From an uncultured Eubacteriales bacterium (GTDB lineage Bacteria > Bacillota > Clostridia > Oscillospirales > CAG-272), in assembly GCA_900554225.1 (NCBI GenBank), contig USGH01000166.1, positions 1 through 6,138 on the forward strand: DNA of 6,138 bases. The letters are read 5' to 3'. This document shows, piece after piece, positions 1 through 5,402 of the stretch; positions within the stretch are counted from its first letter, which is position 1, and the number at the start of each line of letters is the position of its first letter. A program made the translations under genes and the position numbers. The notes below the pieces were generated by a model that did not search any database, had not been told where the DNA came from, and saw only the letters and a program-made list of their open reading frames with translations.

Positions 1-1786
1 TTTGCCGTTTCGCCTCCTCCAGCTGATCGAACACATACTGGCTTGTGATCTTGGCACCGGAGAGCATTTCCTCTGCCTTTTTCCGGATCTTCTCCGCCTC
101 TTTCTCCGCATTGCCGACCTTCTCCGCCAGCTCTTTTTCGGCTTTCGCCTTATATGCTTCAAATTCCGTGCGCAGCCGCTCTGCTTCCCGCCGCTCCTCA
201 TCGAGCGCATGACGGCTTGCCTCCAGCTTTTCGATCACGCTCTCAAAATTCCGGTTTCCGCTGTCCACAAAGGTCTGTGCGCGACGAACGAGTACCGGCG
301 AAAGACCGAGCTTTTCCGAGATCGCAAAGGCGTTGGATTTGCCGGGGGTGCCGATGATGAGACGATAGGTCGGCTTGAGCGTTTCCACATCGAATTCACA
401 GGACGCGTTGCAGACGTTTTCCGTTTCGATGGCGTAGGCCTTCAATTCCGCGTAATGCGTGGTCGCCGCACAGAGCGCACCGGTCAGGCGGACTTCCTCC
501 AGAATGGACATGGCAAGTGCCGCGCCTTCCACCGGATCCGTTCCCGCCCCCAGCTCATCGAACAGCACAAGAGAGTGCTCCGTCATTTTTTCGACGATCT
601 TGACGATCCCCTTCATGTGCGATGAGAAGGTCGAGAGGGACTGTTCGATGCTCTGTTCATCGCCGATGTCGGAGAACACCTCGTCAAAGATGCACAGCCG
701 GGACGGTTCCTCCGCCGGAATATGGAGCCCCGCCTGATTCATGAGCGCAAAGAGTCCGATCGTCTTGAGCGTAACCGTCTTGCCGCCCGTATTCGGACCG
801 GTAATGACGATCATCTGCCGTCCCTCCCCCATCGAAAGCGAAATGGGTACGACCTTCTTTTTATCGAGGAGCGGGTGGCGTGCCTTGCGCAGATCGATCT
901 CTTTTTTTTCAGAAATCACCGCGGGAGAAGCGTCCATGCGATAGGACAATTCCGCACAGGCAAAGATGAGGGCAAGCTCGTTGATGTTAAGATAATTCAG
1001 TACCATCGCCTGTCCGGATACCGCCACACCCGCCGACAGATCGCGTAAGATCCGCTCGATTTCGTGTGCTTCCCGGCTTTCCAGTGTGCGCAGCTCGTTA
1101 TTCGCCTCCACGACCGCCATCGGTTCGATGAATAAGGTGGCACCGGACTGAGAGGTATCGTGGATCAGTCCCTTGACCTCGCCGCGATATTCCGCCTTTA
1201 CCGGGATCACATACCGTCCGCCGCGCTGGGTGACGATATTTTCCTGTAAATATTTGGAAGTACCGGAGACGTATTTTTGCAGGATGTCCTGGATCTTGTT
1301 GTTCGTCTGCCGGATCTTGCGCCGGATTTCTCCGAGCTCCGGACTCGCTTCATCCGCCACAAAATCCTCCGCGACAATGGCACGGGTGATCTTTTCCTCG
1401 AGCAGCCGATTCGGGAGCAGTCTGCCGAAAATCTCATTGAGAGAGGTCTCCGGCGTATGGTCTCCACGGATATAGTCGGTAAGCGTCCGGGCGGTACGAA
1501 GAACGGCGGCACAGTCGAGCAGCTCCCGCATGGAGAGCATCGCGTCCTTTTCCGCACGCTCAACGGATGCACGGATGTCGCGCACATTTCCGAATGACGG
1601 CTGTCCCTTGATACCGACCAGCTTTTTCGCATCGGTGGTTCTCTGCTGGCGGACGCGCACCTTATCGATATCCGCAGTGGGCGTCAATTGGAGTGCGAGC
1701 TCCCGTGCGCCGTCGGTTTGCGCGTATTCCGCGAGCATTTCTCTGATTTTTTGAAATTCCAGTATATATAATGCTTTTTCGTTCAT
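1..1786 (-). CDS. mutS2: Endonuclease/ATPase MutS2, N-terminal 595 residues (3' end outside window)
   Basis: MutS2 is a MutS-family ATPase without the mismatch-reading domain. It binds branched DNA, and in Bacillus subtilis it also splits collided ribosomes. The frame stays open from the start to the window edge. The N-terminus (MNEKALYILEF) fits the family. The core motif YVIPVK is at residues 192-197 and HDTSQSGATLFIEP at 209-222. KARHPLL (301-307) opens the ATPase, followed by Walker A GPNTGGKT (330-337), the DIGDEQSIEQSLSTFSSH signature (373-390), Walker B with D410-E411, and H-loop H444. A charged coiled coil runs from about 512 to 580. Members are usually near 780-790 residues, so the C-terminal Smr nuclease domain (about 190 residues) should lie beyond base 1 and cannot be judged. 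Start choice: an ATG at 1792 is also in frame, but AAGGGA at 1801-1796 is only 3 bases from it and 9 from the ATG at 1786, so 1786 is preferred. It is the last gene of the block, 147 bases after recO. Confidence 0.97.
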   Translation of the reverse strand, partial: MNEKALYILEFQKIREMLAEYAQTDGARELALQLTPTADIDKVRVRQQRTTDAKKLVGIKGQPSFGNVRDIRASVERAEKDAMLSMRELLDCAAVLRTARTLTDYIRGDHTPETSLNEIFGRLLPNRLLEEKITRAIVAEDFVADEASPELGEIRRKIRQTNNKIQDILQKYVSGTSKYLQENIVTQRGGRYVIPVKAEYRGEVKGLIHDTSQSGATLFIEPMAVVEANNELRTLESREAHEIERILRDLSAGVAVSGQAMVLNYLNINELALIFACAELSYRMDASPAVISEKKEIDLRKARHPLLDKKKVVPISLSMGEGRQMIVITGPNTGGKTVTLKTIGLFALMNQAGLHIPAEEPSRLCIFDEVFSDIGDEQSIEQSLSTFSSHMKGIVKIVEKMTEHSLVLFDELGAGTDPVEGAALAMSILEEVRLTGALCAATTHYAELKAYAIETENVCNASCEFDVETLKPTYRLIIGTPGKSNAFAISEKLGLSPVLVRRAQTFVDSGNRNFESVIEKLEASRHALDEERREAERLRTEFEAYKAKAEKELAEKVGNAEKEAEKIRKKAEEMLSGAKITSQYVFDQLEEAKRQ

Positions 1787-1795
1787 TGTCATTCT

Positions 1796-1801
1796 TCCCT
1801 T
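1796..1801 (-). promoter_or_regulatory. Ribosome binding site of mutS2
   Basis: AAGGGA on the minus strand lies 9 bases before the ATG at 1786 and only 3 before the in-frame ATG at 1792. This spacing favours the downstream start. It overlaps the stop codon of the possible 37-codon ORF (TGA at 1803-1801). Confidence 0.6.
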
Positions 1802-1914
1802 CACGAGATATATGGTTTCCCATGCAGCCATGATGGGTGGCTCAGGATGCTCTGCATCATTTGCGTTTTACGCTGAAACACCTGAATGCATTTCTTCAAC
1901 GCAAAAAACAACAT
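1801..1914 (-). CDS. Possible 37-residue small ORF in the recO-mutS2 spacer
   Basis: An ATG at 1914 opens a frame of 37 codons ending in TGA at 1803-1801, beginning MLFFALKK and ending KPYIS. It fills nearly the whole spacer and stops 8 bases before the upstream of the two possible mutS2 ATGs. AGGAG at 1931-1927 precedes it, but the 12-base spacing is longer than ideal and suits an ATG at 1919 better, which gives only seven codons. The peptide is basic, has a short hydrophobic start and matches no family I recognise. A frame this long without a stop is not rare by chance, so this is only a candidate, either leader peptide or noise. Confidence 0.15.
   Translation of the reverse strand: MLFFALKKCIQVFQRKTQMMQSILSHPSWLHGKPYIS
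1812..1829 (-). repeat. Short intergenic repeat, copy 1 (mutS2 leader)
   Basis: On the plus strand this reads atggtttcccatgcagcc. The same 18 bases recur at 3670-3690 in the era leader with three added bases (one C after ATG, and CA between the two blocks). Read along the transcripts, both copies lie shortly upstream of a gene start: 25 bases before the mutS2 ATG at 1786 and 19 before the era ATG. Origin and role are unknown; chance similarity is possible. Confidence 0.4.
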
Positions 1915-1933
1915 TCCATCCGCATTCTCCTGA

Positions 1934-2737
1934 TCATACGATCGGATCCTTCAGCTTTTTATAGAAATCAAGCGATGGAAAGCTGTGCTCGAGATGGTTG
2001 AGCAAGTACCGTTCACACGCAACGTTCAATACCGTCTTGTCCGCCTCTTCTGTAATACGGAAGGAAAACAGCTTTTTCATCGGCGCCACAGCAATATAGT
2101 ACATGGCACGGCGCACGGATGGCGATATGCGTATGTGGATCTTCGCCGTCGTGTCGTCCATGGCGTATCCGGCGGAATGAACGTATTCCTCCTGACAGGT
2201 CTTGCAGAAGAGTCTCCCGTTCATCACGTCCAGGTACATCGGCTCGTCCGCCTTTCCCTCGTGGCAGCCGGCACAGAGAAGCAGATCCGGCTGAAATCCC
2301 GCATGGCATACAGCACGGAATTCATACGCCGCTTTGACCCGCTCCGGCGGAATGTCGTCCCGGTCGGATAAGGCGTACAGGGCGTTTAAGGTCATTTGCA
2401 TCAGTTCCGGATCGGCTACATCCGGCATGGCAAGATCGTCCGCAATGGCGCACAGGTAGGTTGCCAGTGCCAGCCGCTCCACATCAAACCGGATCCCCAT
2501 GAAATTCTCAATATACGTAATGTCGTTGACGTAATAGCACTGCTTTGGTTTACGCAGGGAGAAGGTGGCATAGGTGAACATCTGAGACGCGGCGGCGTTC
2601 CGGTTGTTCAGGCGGCGTACATCCTTCCCGCTGACGGATAGTTTTCCACGATCCGCCGTGAGCAGCGTGATCATCTCATCCGCCTCACCGAATTTTGCCT
2701 CCCGGATCACAAGCCCGTCCACTTCCATCAGTTCCAT
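1934..2737 (-). CDS. recO: DNA repair protein RecO
   Basis: RecO works with RecR (and RecF) to load RecA onto single-stranded DNA coated by SSB in gap repair, and it anneals complementary strands. The 267-residue length is normal. The N-terminal OB-fold is visible at about residues 1-80, with the family pattern GLVIREAKFGEAD (8-20) and LLTADRGKLSV (25-35). A helical domain follows. The zinc-binding cysteines are complete as two CxxC pairs, C155/C158 and C178/C181, the usual RecO arrangement. The ATG at 2737 has AGAGGA nine bases upstream. An in-frame ATG at 2728 would also fit the family but is too far from that site. The gene begins 22 bases after the era stop, the tightest junction here, so translation and transcription are probably coupled with era. 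The era-recO pairing is common in Bacillota. No truncation or lost key residue is seen. Confidence 0.96.
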   Translation of the reverse strand: MELMEVDGLVIREAKFGEADEMITLLTADRGKLSVSGKDVRRLNNRNAAASQMFTYATFSLRKPKQCYYVNDITYIENFMGIRFDVERLALATYLCAIADDLAMPDVADPELMQMTLNALYALSDRDDIPPERVKAAYEFRAVCHAGFQPDLLLCAGCHEGKADEPMYLDVMNGRLFCKTCQEEYVHSAGYAMDDTTAKIHIRISPSVRRAMYYIAVAPMKKLFSFRITEEADKTVLNVACERYLLNHLEHSFPSLDFYKKLKDPIV

Positions 2738-2746
2738 TGCGTATTG

Positions 2747-2752
2747 TCCTCT
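2747..2752 (-). promoter_or_regulatory. Ribosome binding site of recO
   Basis: AGAGGA on the minus strand sits 9 bases before the ATG at 2737 and inside the 22-base era-recO gap. It decides the start in favour of 2737 over the in-frame ATG at 2728. Confidence 0.6.
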
Positions 2753-2759
2753 GTCCTAC

Positions 2760-3650
2760 TCACAGTTCCTTTTTATCGTATCCGAAATTTTGCAGGCTGA
2801 AATCGCTGTCGCGCCAATTCTCCTTGACCTTGACCCACAGATTCAGGTATACCTGCACACCAAAGAAGGCTTCCATATCCGCTCTGGCGTAGCTGCCGAT
2901 CCGTTTCAGGGTCTCGCCGTTTTTTCCGACGATGATCCCCTTGTGTGACTGCTTTTCACAGAAGATCTCCGCCCGGATCCGCAGCATCTTTGTATCCTCC
3001 GTAAATTCCTCGATCACCACAGCCGTACCGTGCGGTACTTCGTCGGACAGCACACGGAGCAACTTTTCCCGAATGATCTCCGCTGCGATCTGTCTCTCCG
3101 GCTGATCGGTGAGCGTGTCCTCGTCGAACATCCACTCGCCCTCCGTGAGAAACTGCGCCGCTTCCGTCAGCACCTCATCCACGTTCTTGCCGTTTTCCGC
3201 ACAGGTCGGCACCACAGCTGCAAAATCAAAGAGCGCGGCGTATTCTGAGATCGTTTCGGCAAGCCGTTCCCGGTTGATGAGGTCGATCTTGTTGAGCACC
3301 AGCATCGCCGGCAAGCCGCTTTTGGCAATCTGCTCGATCAGTCGTTTTTCGATGTCGCCTGCCGGGTGACCTGCGTCTGCAATGAGGATCACGGCATCCG
3401 CAGAGCTGACCGAGGAACGGACAGACTTCATCATGTAGTCGCCGAGCCGGTTCTTCGCCTTGTGTACGCCCGGCGTATCGAGAAACACATACTGTGCCTC
3501 GTCTTTGGTCAGCACTCCGAGAATCCGGTTGCGCGTGGTCTGCGGCTTAGACGACACAATGGCAATCTTTTCGCCGAGCAGATGGTTCATCAGTGTGGAT
3601 TTGCCGACATTCGGTCTGCCGACAATCGCGATCGTTGCTGTTTTCTTCAT
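2760..3650 (-). CDS. era: Ribosome-assembly GTPase Era
   Basis: Era is an essential GTPase that binds the 3' end of 16S rRNA and helps 30S subunit maturation. The 296-residue length is typical. The GTPase domain shows G1 GRPNVGKS (11-18), G2 QTTRN (37-41), G3 DTPG (58-61) and G4 NKID (120-123). G5 reads T149-C150-A151 where bacterial Era usually has Ser-Ala. The C-terminal KH domain is intact, with the loop GKNG (242-245) inside GIIVGKNGETLKRIG (238-252), followed by the characteristic VKVKENWRDSD (274-284). The ATG at 3650 is the first possible start: the frame is open upstream into ybeY but holds no usable start codon. The Shine-Dalgarno is weak (GGGA, ten bases away). It lies 95 bases after ybeY, which acts on the same rRNA end, and 22 bases before recO. 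The dgkA and cdd genes that often separate ybeY from era are absent. Confidence 0.98.
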   Translation of the reverse strand: MKKTATIAIVGRPNVGKSTLMNHLLGEKIAIVSSKPQTTRNRILGVLTKDEAQYVFLDTPGVHKAKNRLGDYMMKSVRSSVSSADAVILIADAGHPAGDIEKRLIEQIAKSGLPAMLVLNKIDLINRERLAETISEYAALFDFAAVVPTCAENGKNVDEVLTEAAQFLTEGEWMFDEDTLTDQPERQIAAEIIREKLLRVLSDEVPHGTAVVIEEFTEDTKMLRIRAEIFCEKQSHKGIIVGKNGETLKRIGSYARADMEAFFGVQVYLNLWVKVKENWRDSDFSLQNFGYDKKEL

Positions 3651-3745
3651 ATTTTTATTTTCCCGGTCGATGCGTTTCCCACATGCAGCCGGAATATTTC
3701 CTTTCTCTATATCTTTACCTGTCCGGTTTCTCTGTCCGGATCGCT
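3651..3745 (-). other. ybeY-era spacer (era leader)
   Basis: This 95-base gap holds two direct copies of CTGTCCGG (plus-strand reading, 3719-3726 and 3732-3739, 13 bases apart) and the second copy of the short repeat shared with the mutS2 leader (3670-3690). A ten-codon frame with its ATG at 3684 and TAA at 3657-3655 ends just before the era start but lacks a well-spaced Shine-Dalgarno. The era Shine-Dalgarno is a weak GGGA at 3664-3661. No terminator or clear promoter is visible. Confidence 0.35.
3670..3690 (-). repeat. Short intergenic repeat, copy 2 (era leader)
   Basis: Plus-strand blocks atgcgtttccc (3670-3680) and acatgcagcc (3681-3690) match the 18-base copy at 1812-1829 with three inserted bases and no substitutions. 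It lies 19 bases upstream of the era ATG. No third copy was noticed in the other gaps; the phoH leader shares only GGCTGC. Confidence 0.4.
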
Positions 3746-4234
3746 TTACGCTTTTGTCTCTTCGCGCTTCAGACCAAGAATTTCCATGATTTCACGCTGT
3801 CTGCGGAACATATCCGCTTCCTCCGCCAGTGAGGTTTCGTGATCATAGCCAAGCAAATGCAGCACAGAATGGACAGTCAAAAACGCCGTTTCCCGTTCGA
3901 AGCTGTGTCCATACTCCTTTGCCTGTTCCCCGGCGCGCTCCAGCGACAGCACAATATCCCCAAGCTCCGCCGCCATATCTTCCTCCGGTACATCGCCATC
4001 GCGCATGGTGTACATCGGGAATGAAAGCACATCCGTCGCACTGTCCTTGTGGCGATATTCGTTGTTGAGCGCACGGATCCCCTCGTTGTCCGTAAACGTG
4101 ATCGAGAGAATGGTGTCCTTTGTGAAATGCTCATAGGCAAGTGCCGCTTTTGCCGCCTTCCTGATCCGGTGTCGGAGAAGCCAGCCCGCCTTATATTTTG
4201 TCTGTTCGTTTGACCAGTACACTGTCAGTTTCAT
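3746..4234 (-). CDS. ybeY: Endoribonuclease YbeY (rRNA maturation factor)
   Basis: YbeY is a metal-dependent single-strand endoribonuclease needed for 16S rRNA 3'-end processing and 70S quality control, acting in the cytoplasm. The 162-residue length is normal. The zinc-binding motif H-x3-H-x5-H is complete as HSVLHLLGYDH (H122, H126, H132). Other family marks are NNEYR (57-61, with the conserved arginine R61), TDVLSFP (67-73) and LGDIVLS (91-97). The ATG at 4234 has AAGGA six bases upstream, a good Shine-Dalgarno. It follows phoH by 55 bases and precedes era by 95. The family works with Era and ribosomal protein S11 on 16S rRNA, so the adjacency makes functional sense. In many Firmicutes a membrane HD-domain gene (yqfF/pgpH) sits between phoH and ybeY; it is missing here. 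No defect is seen. Confidence 0.97.
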   Translation of the reverse strand: MKLTVYWSNEQTKYKAGWLLRHRIRKAAKAALAYEHFTKDTILSITFTDNEGIRALNNEYRHKDSATDVLSFPMYTMRDGDVPEEDMAAELGDIVLSLERAGEQAKEYGHSFERETAFLTVHSVLHLLGYDHETSLAEEADMFRRQREIMEILGLKREETKA

Positions 4235-4240
4235 GTTTCG

Positions 4241-4245
4241 TCCTT
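4241..4245 (-). promoter_or_regulatory. Ribosome binding site of ybeY
   Basis: AAGGA on the minus strand, six bases before the ATG at 4234, within the 55-base phoH-ybeY gap. The rest of that gap shows no terminator or clear promoter. Confidence 0.6.
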
Positions 4246-4289
4246 ATCTGCACGTTGTTTTTCGCGTAGTATCTATATGGTGTGGGTAT

Positions 4290-5324
4290 TTATCGTTCGT
4301 CCCGTTTCGCTTTTGCAGGACGGAATTTCGTTCTCGAACGTTCCGCCGCGCGCATCTGCTGTTCCTTTTCATACTTATCATAGGCCACGATGATCCGCTG
4401 TACCAGGCGGTGACGCACGACATCCCGCTCCGTGAACCGATGGATCGCAATGTCGTCGATATTTCCAAGAATCTGCACCGCTGCTGCCAGCCCACTCTTT
4501 TTTCCGAATGGCAGATCCGTTTGCGTCAGGTCTCCGGTCACAACAATCCGGGAGCCGTTGCCGAGTCTGGTCAAAAACATCTTCATCTGTTCCGGCGTGG
4601 TGTTCTGTGCTTCATCCAGAATAATGAAGGAGTCGTCGAGGGTACGACCGCGCATATAGGCAAGCGGAGCGATCTCGATGGTCATTTTTTCGATCATCCG
4701 CGCACAGTTTTCCGGTCCGAGCATCTCGTAGAGCGCGTCGTACAACGGGCGAAGATAGGGATCGATCTTACTCTGTAAATCCCCCGGTAAAAATCCGAGC
4801 CGTTCGCCCGCTTCCACCGCAGGTCTGGTCAAGATGATACGGCTGACCTCGTGGTTTTTGAGTGCCTTGACCGCCATTGCCACCGCAAGATACGTTTTGC
4901 CCGTTCCCGCCGGTCCAATGCCAAGCACTACCGTATTTTTGCGAATCGCTTCTACATACCGCTTCTGTCCGAGCGTCTTTGCCTTAATCGGTTTTCCGCG
5001 CACGGTCACAAGGAAACAGTCCTCATCGAAGGTGCCAAGCTCCTCCAGTCTGCCGTCGTCCGCCATGCCAATGATGTAATCGACATTCTGATCGGTGATC
5101 TCGTCGCCAAGCGTGCAGATCCGCTTCAGGTACTGAATACAATCCGCCGCCTTCTGCACACCAGCCTCCGCGCCGTCTACGAGAATGGTATCGCCCTCCC
5201 CGTTATCGCCTGTGTTGGCAATCCGGACGGAAAACGCCTCCTCCAGGCGGCTGATGTTTTTATCGTAGCTGCCGAATATTTTCGCGGTCATCTCCGCGTT
5301 TGGTATCTCTATCTTTTTTTGCAT
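4290..5324 (-). CDS. phoH: PhoH family ATPase
   Basis: PhoH-like proteins are cytoplasmic P-loop ATPases related to the superfamily 1 helicase core and linked to RNA metabolism; the exact substrate is unsettled. The 344-residue length is slightly above the common 320-330. An N-terminal KH-like segment (about 14-70) has the family pattern IFGSYDKNISRLEEAFSV. The ATPase has KTLGQKRYVEAI (116-127), Walker A GPAGTGKT (137-144), LTRPAVEAGERLGFLPGD (165-182), Walker B FIILDEAQN (233-241), VTGDLTQTDLP (262-272) and a closing HRLVQRIIVAYDKYE (305-319). The last 25 residues are a basic, probably disordered tail. The ATG at 5324 has AGAGGA four bases upstream, and no better start is apparent. It lies 78 bases after yqfD and 55 before ybeY. 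The phoH-ybeY pairing is widespread in bacteria and suggests a role near rRNA processing. All ATPase motifs look intact. Confidence 0.96.
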   Translation of the reverse strand: MQKKIEIPNAEMTAKIFGSYDKNISRLEEAFSVRIANTGDNGEGDTILVDGAEAGVQKAADCIQYLKRICTLGDEITDQNVDYIIGMADDGRLEELGTFDEDCFLVTVRGKPIKAKTLGQKRYVEAIRKNTVVLGIGPAGTGKTYLAVAMAVKALKNHEVSRIILTRPAVEAGERLGFLPGDLQSKIDPYLRPLYDALYEMLGPENCARMIEKMTIEIAPLAYMRGRTLDDSFIILDEAQNTTPEQMKMFLTRLGNGSRIVVTGDLTQTDLPFGKKSGLAAAVQILGNIDDIAIHRFTERDVVRHRLVQRIIVAYDKYEKEQQMRAAERSRTKFRPAKAKRDER

Positions 5325-5328
5325 ATAT

Positions 5329-5334
5329 TCCTCT
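5329..5334 (-). promoter_or_regulatory. Ribosome binding site of phoH
   Basis: AGAGGA on the minus strand, four bases before the ATG at 5324, inside the 78-base yqfD-phoH gap. Confidence 0.6.
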
Positions 5335-5379
5335 GCTCTGTTTCAGGCGAACGATTTTCTGCGTATTGACATACATTGG

Positions 5380-5393
5380 GAGCGCAGCCGCTC
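5380..5393 (-). other. Small hairpin between yqfD and phoH
   Basis: GAGCG-GCTG-CGCTC on the minus strand forms a 5-bp GC-rich stem with a four-base loop, starting ten bases after the yqfD stop codon. It is followed by CCAATG rather than a U-run, so it is not a typical intrinsic terminator. It might mark a processing or stability site between the two cistrons, or mean nothing. Confidence 0.3.
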
Positions 5394-5402
5394 TTTGGCA
5401 CC

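Larger units (their letters stand above)
1793..1933 (-). other. recO-mutS2 spacer with three consecutive inverted repeats
   Basis: This is the longest gap in the window. In transcription order it holds TTTGCGTT (1905-1898) pairing with AACGCAAA (1867-1860), an 8-bp stem over a 30-base loop. Next is GATGC-AGA-GCATC (1858-1846), a 5-bp stem with a 3-base loop. Last is AGCCA...TGGCT (1842-1826), a 5-bp stem with a 7-base loop. None is followed by a U-run in the direction of transcription, so none looks like an intrinsic terminator. They could fold the mutS2 leader. The gap also carries one copy of a short repeat (1812-1829) shared with the era leader, and a possible 37-codon ORF. No convincing -35/-10 pair was seen. 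The repeats are visible in the sequence; any function is inferred. Confidence 0.4.

Noticed and set aside
2..625. Long plus-strand open frame of 207 codons
   Set aside because: It lies antisense to mutS2 in the complementary codon register, where G+C-rich codons suppress stops. Its product resembles no known protein, while the minus strand encodes clear MutS2 motifs.
1787..1792. ATG at 1792 as the mutS2 start
   Set aside because: In frame and possible, but the AAGGGA site would be only three bases away; 1786 has normal spacing and fits the family N-terminus.
1860..1905. Inverted repeat near a run of T as a possible terminator after recO
   Set aside because: On the transcribed strand the T-run comes before and within the first arm, not after the second arm, and the stem is interrupted by a 30-base loop.
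3655..3684. Nine-residue frame (ATG at 3684, TAA at 3657-3655) just before era
   Set aside because: Too short to judge. The nearest Shine-Dalgarno-like AAGGA is about 14 bases away, and the frame overlaps the weak era ribosome binding site.
4233..5369. Plus-strand open frames of 172-181 codons opposite phoH
   Set aside because: They are mirror frames of PhoH, whose Walker A and B motifs and full length are unambiguous on the minus strand.
5366..5371. TTGACA on the plus strand, a perfect -35 match
   Set aside because: No -10-like sequence lies 16-18 bases downstream and no plus-strand gene follows.
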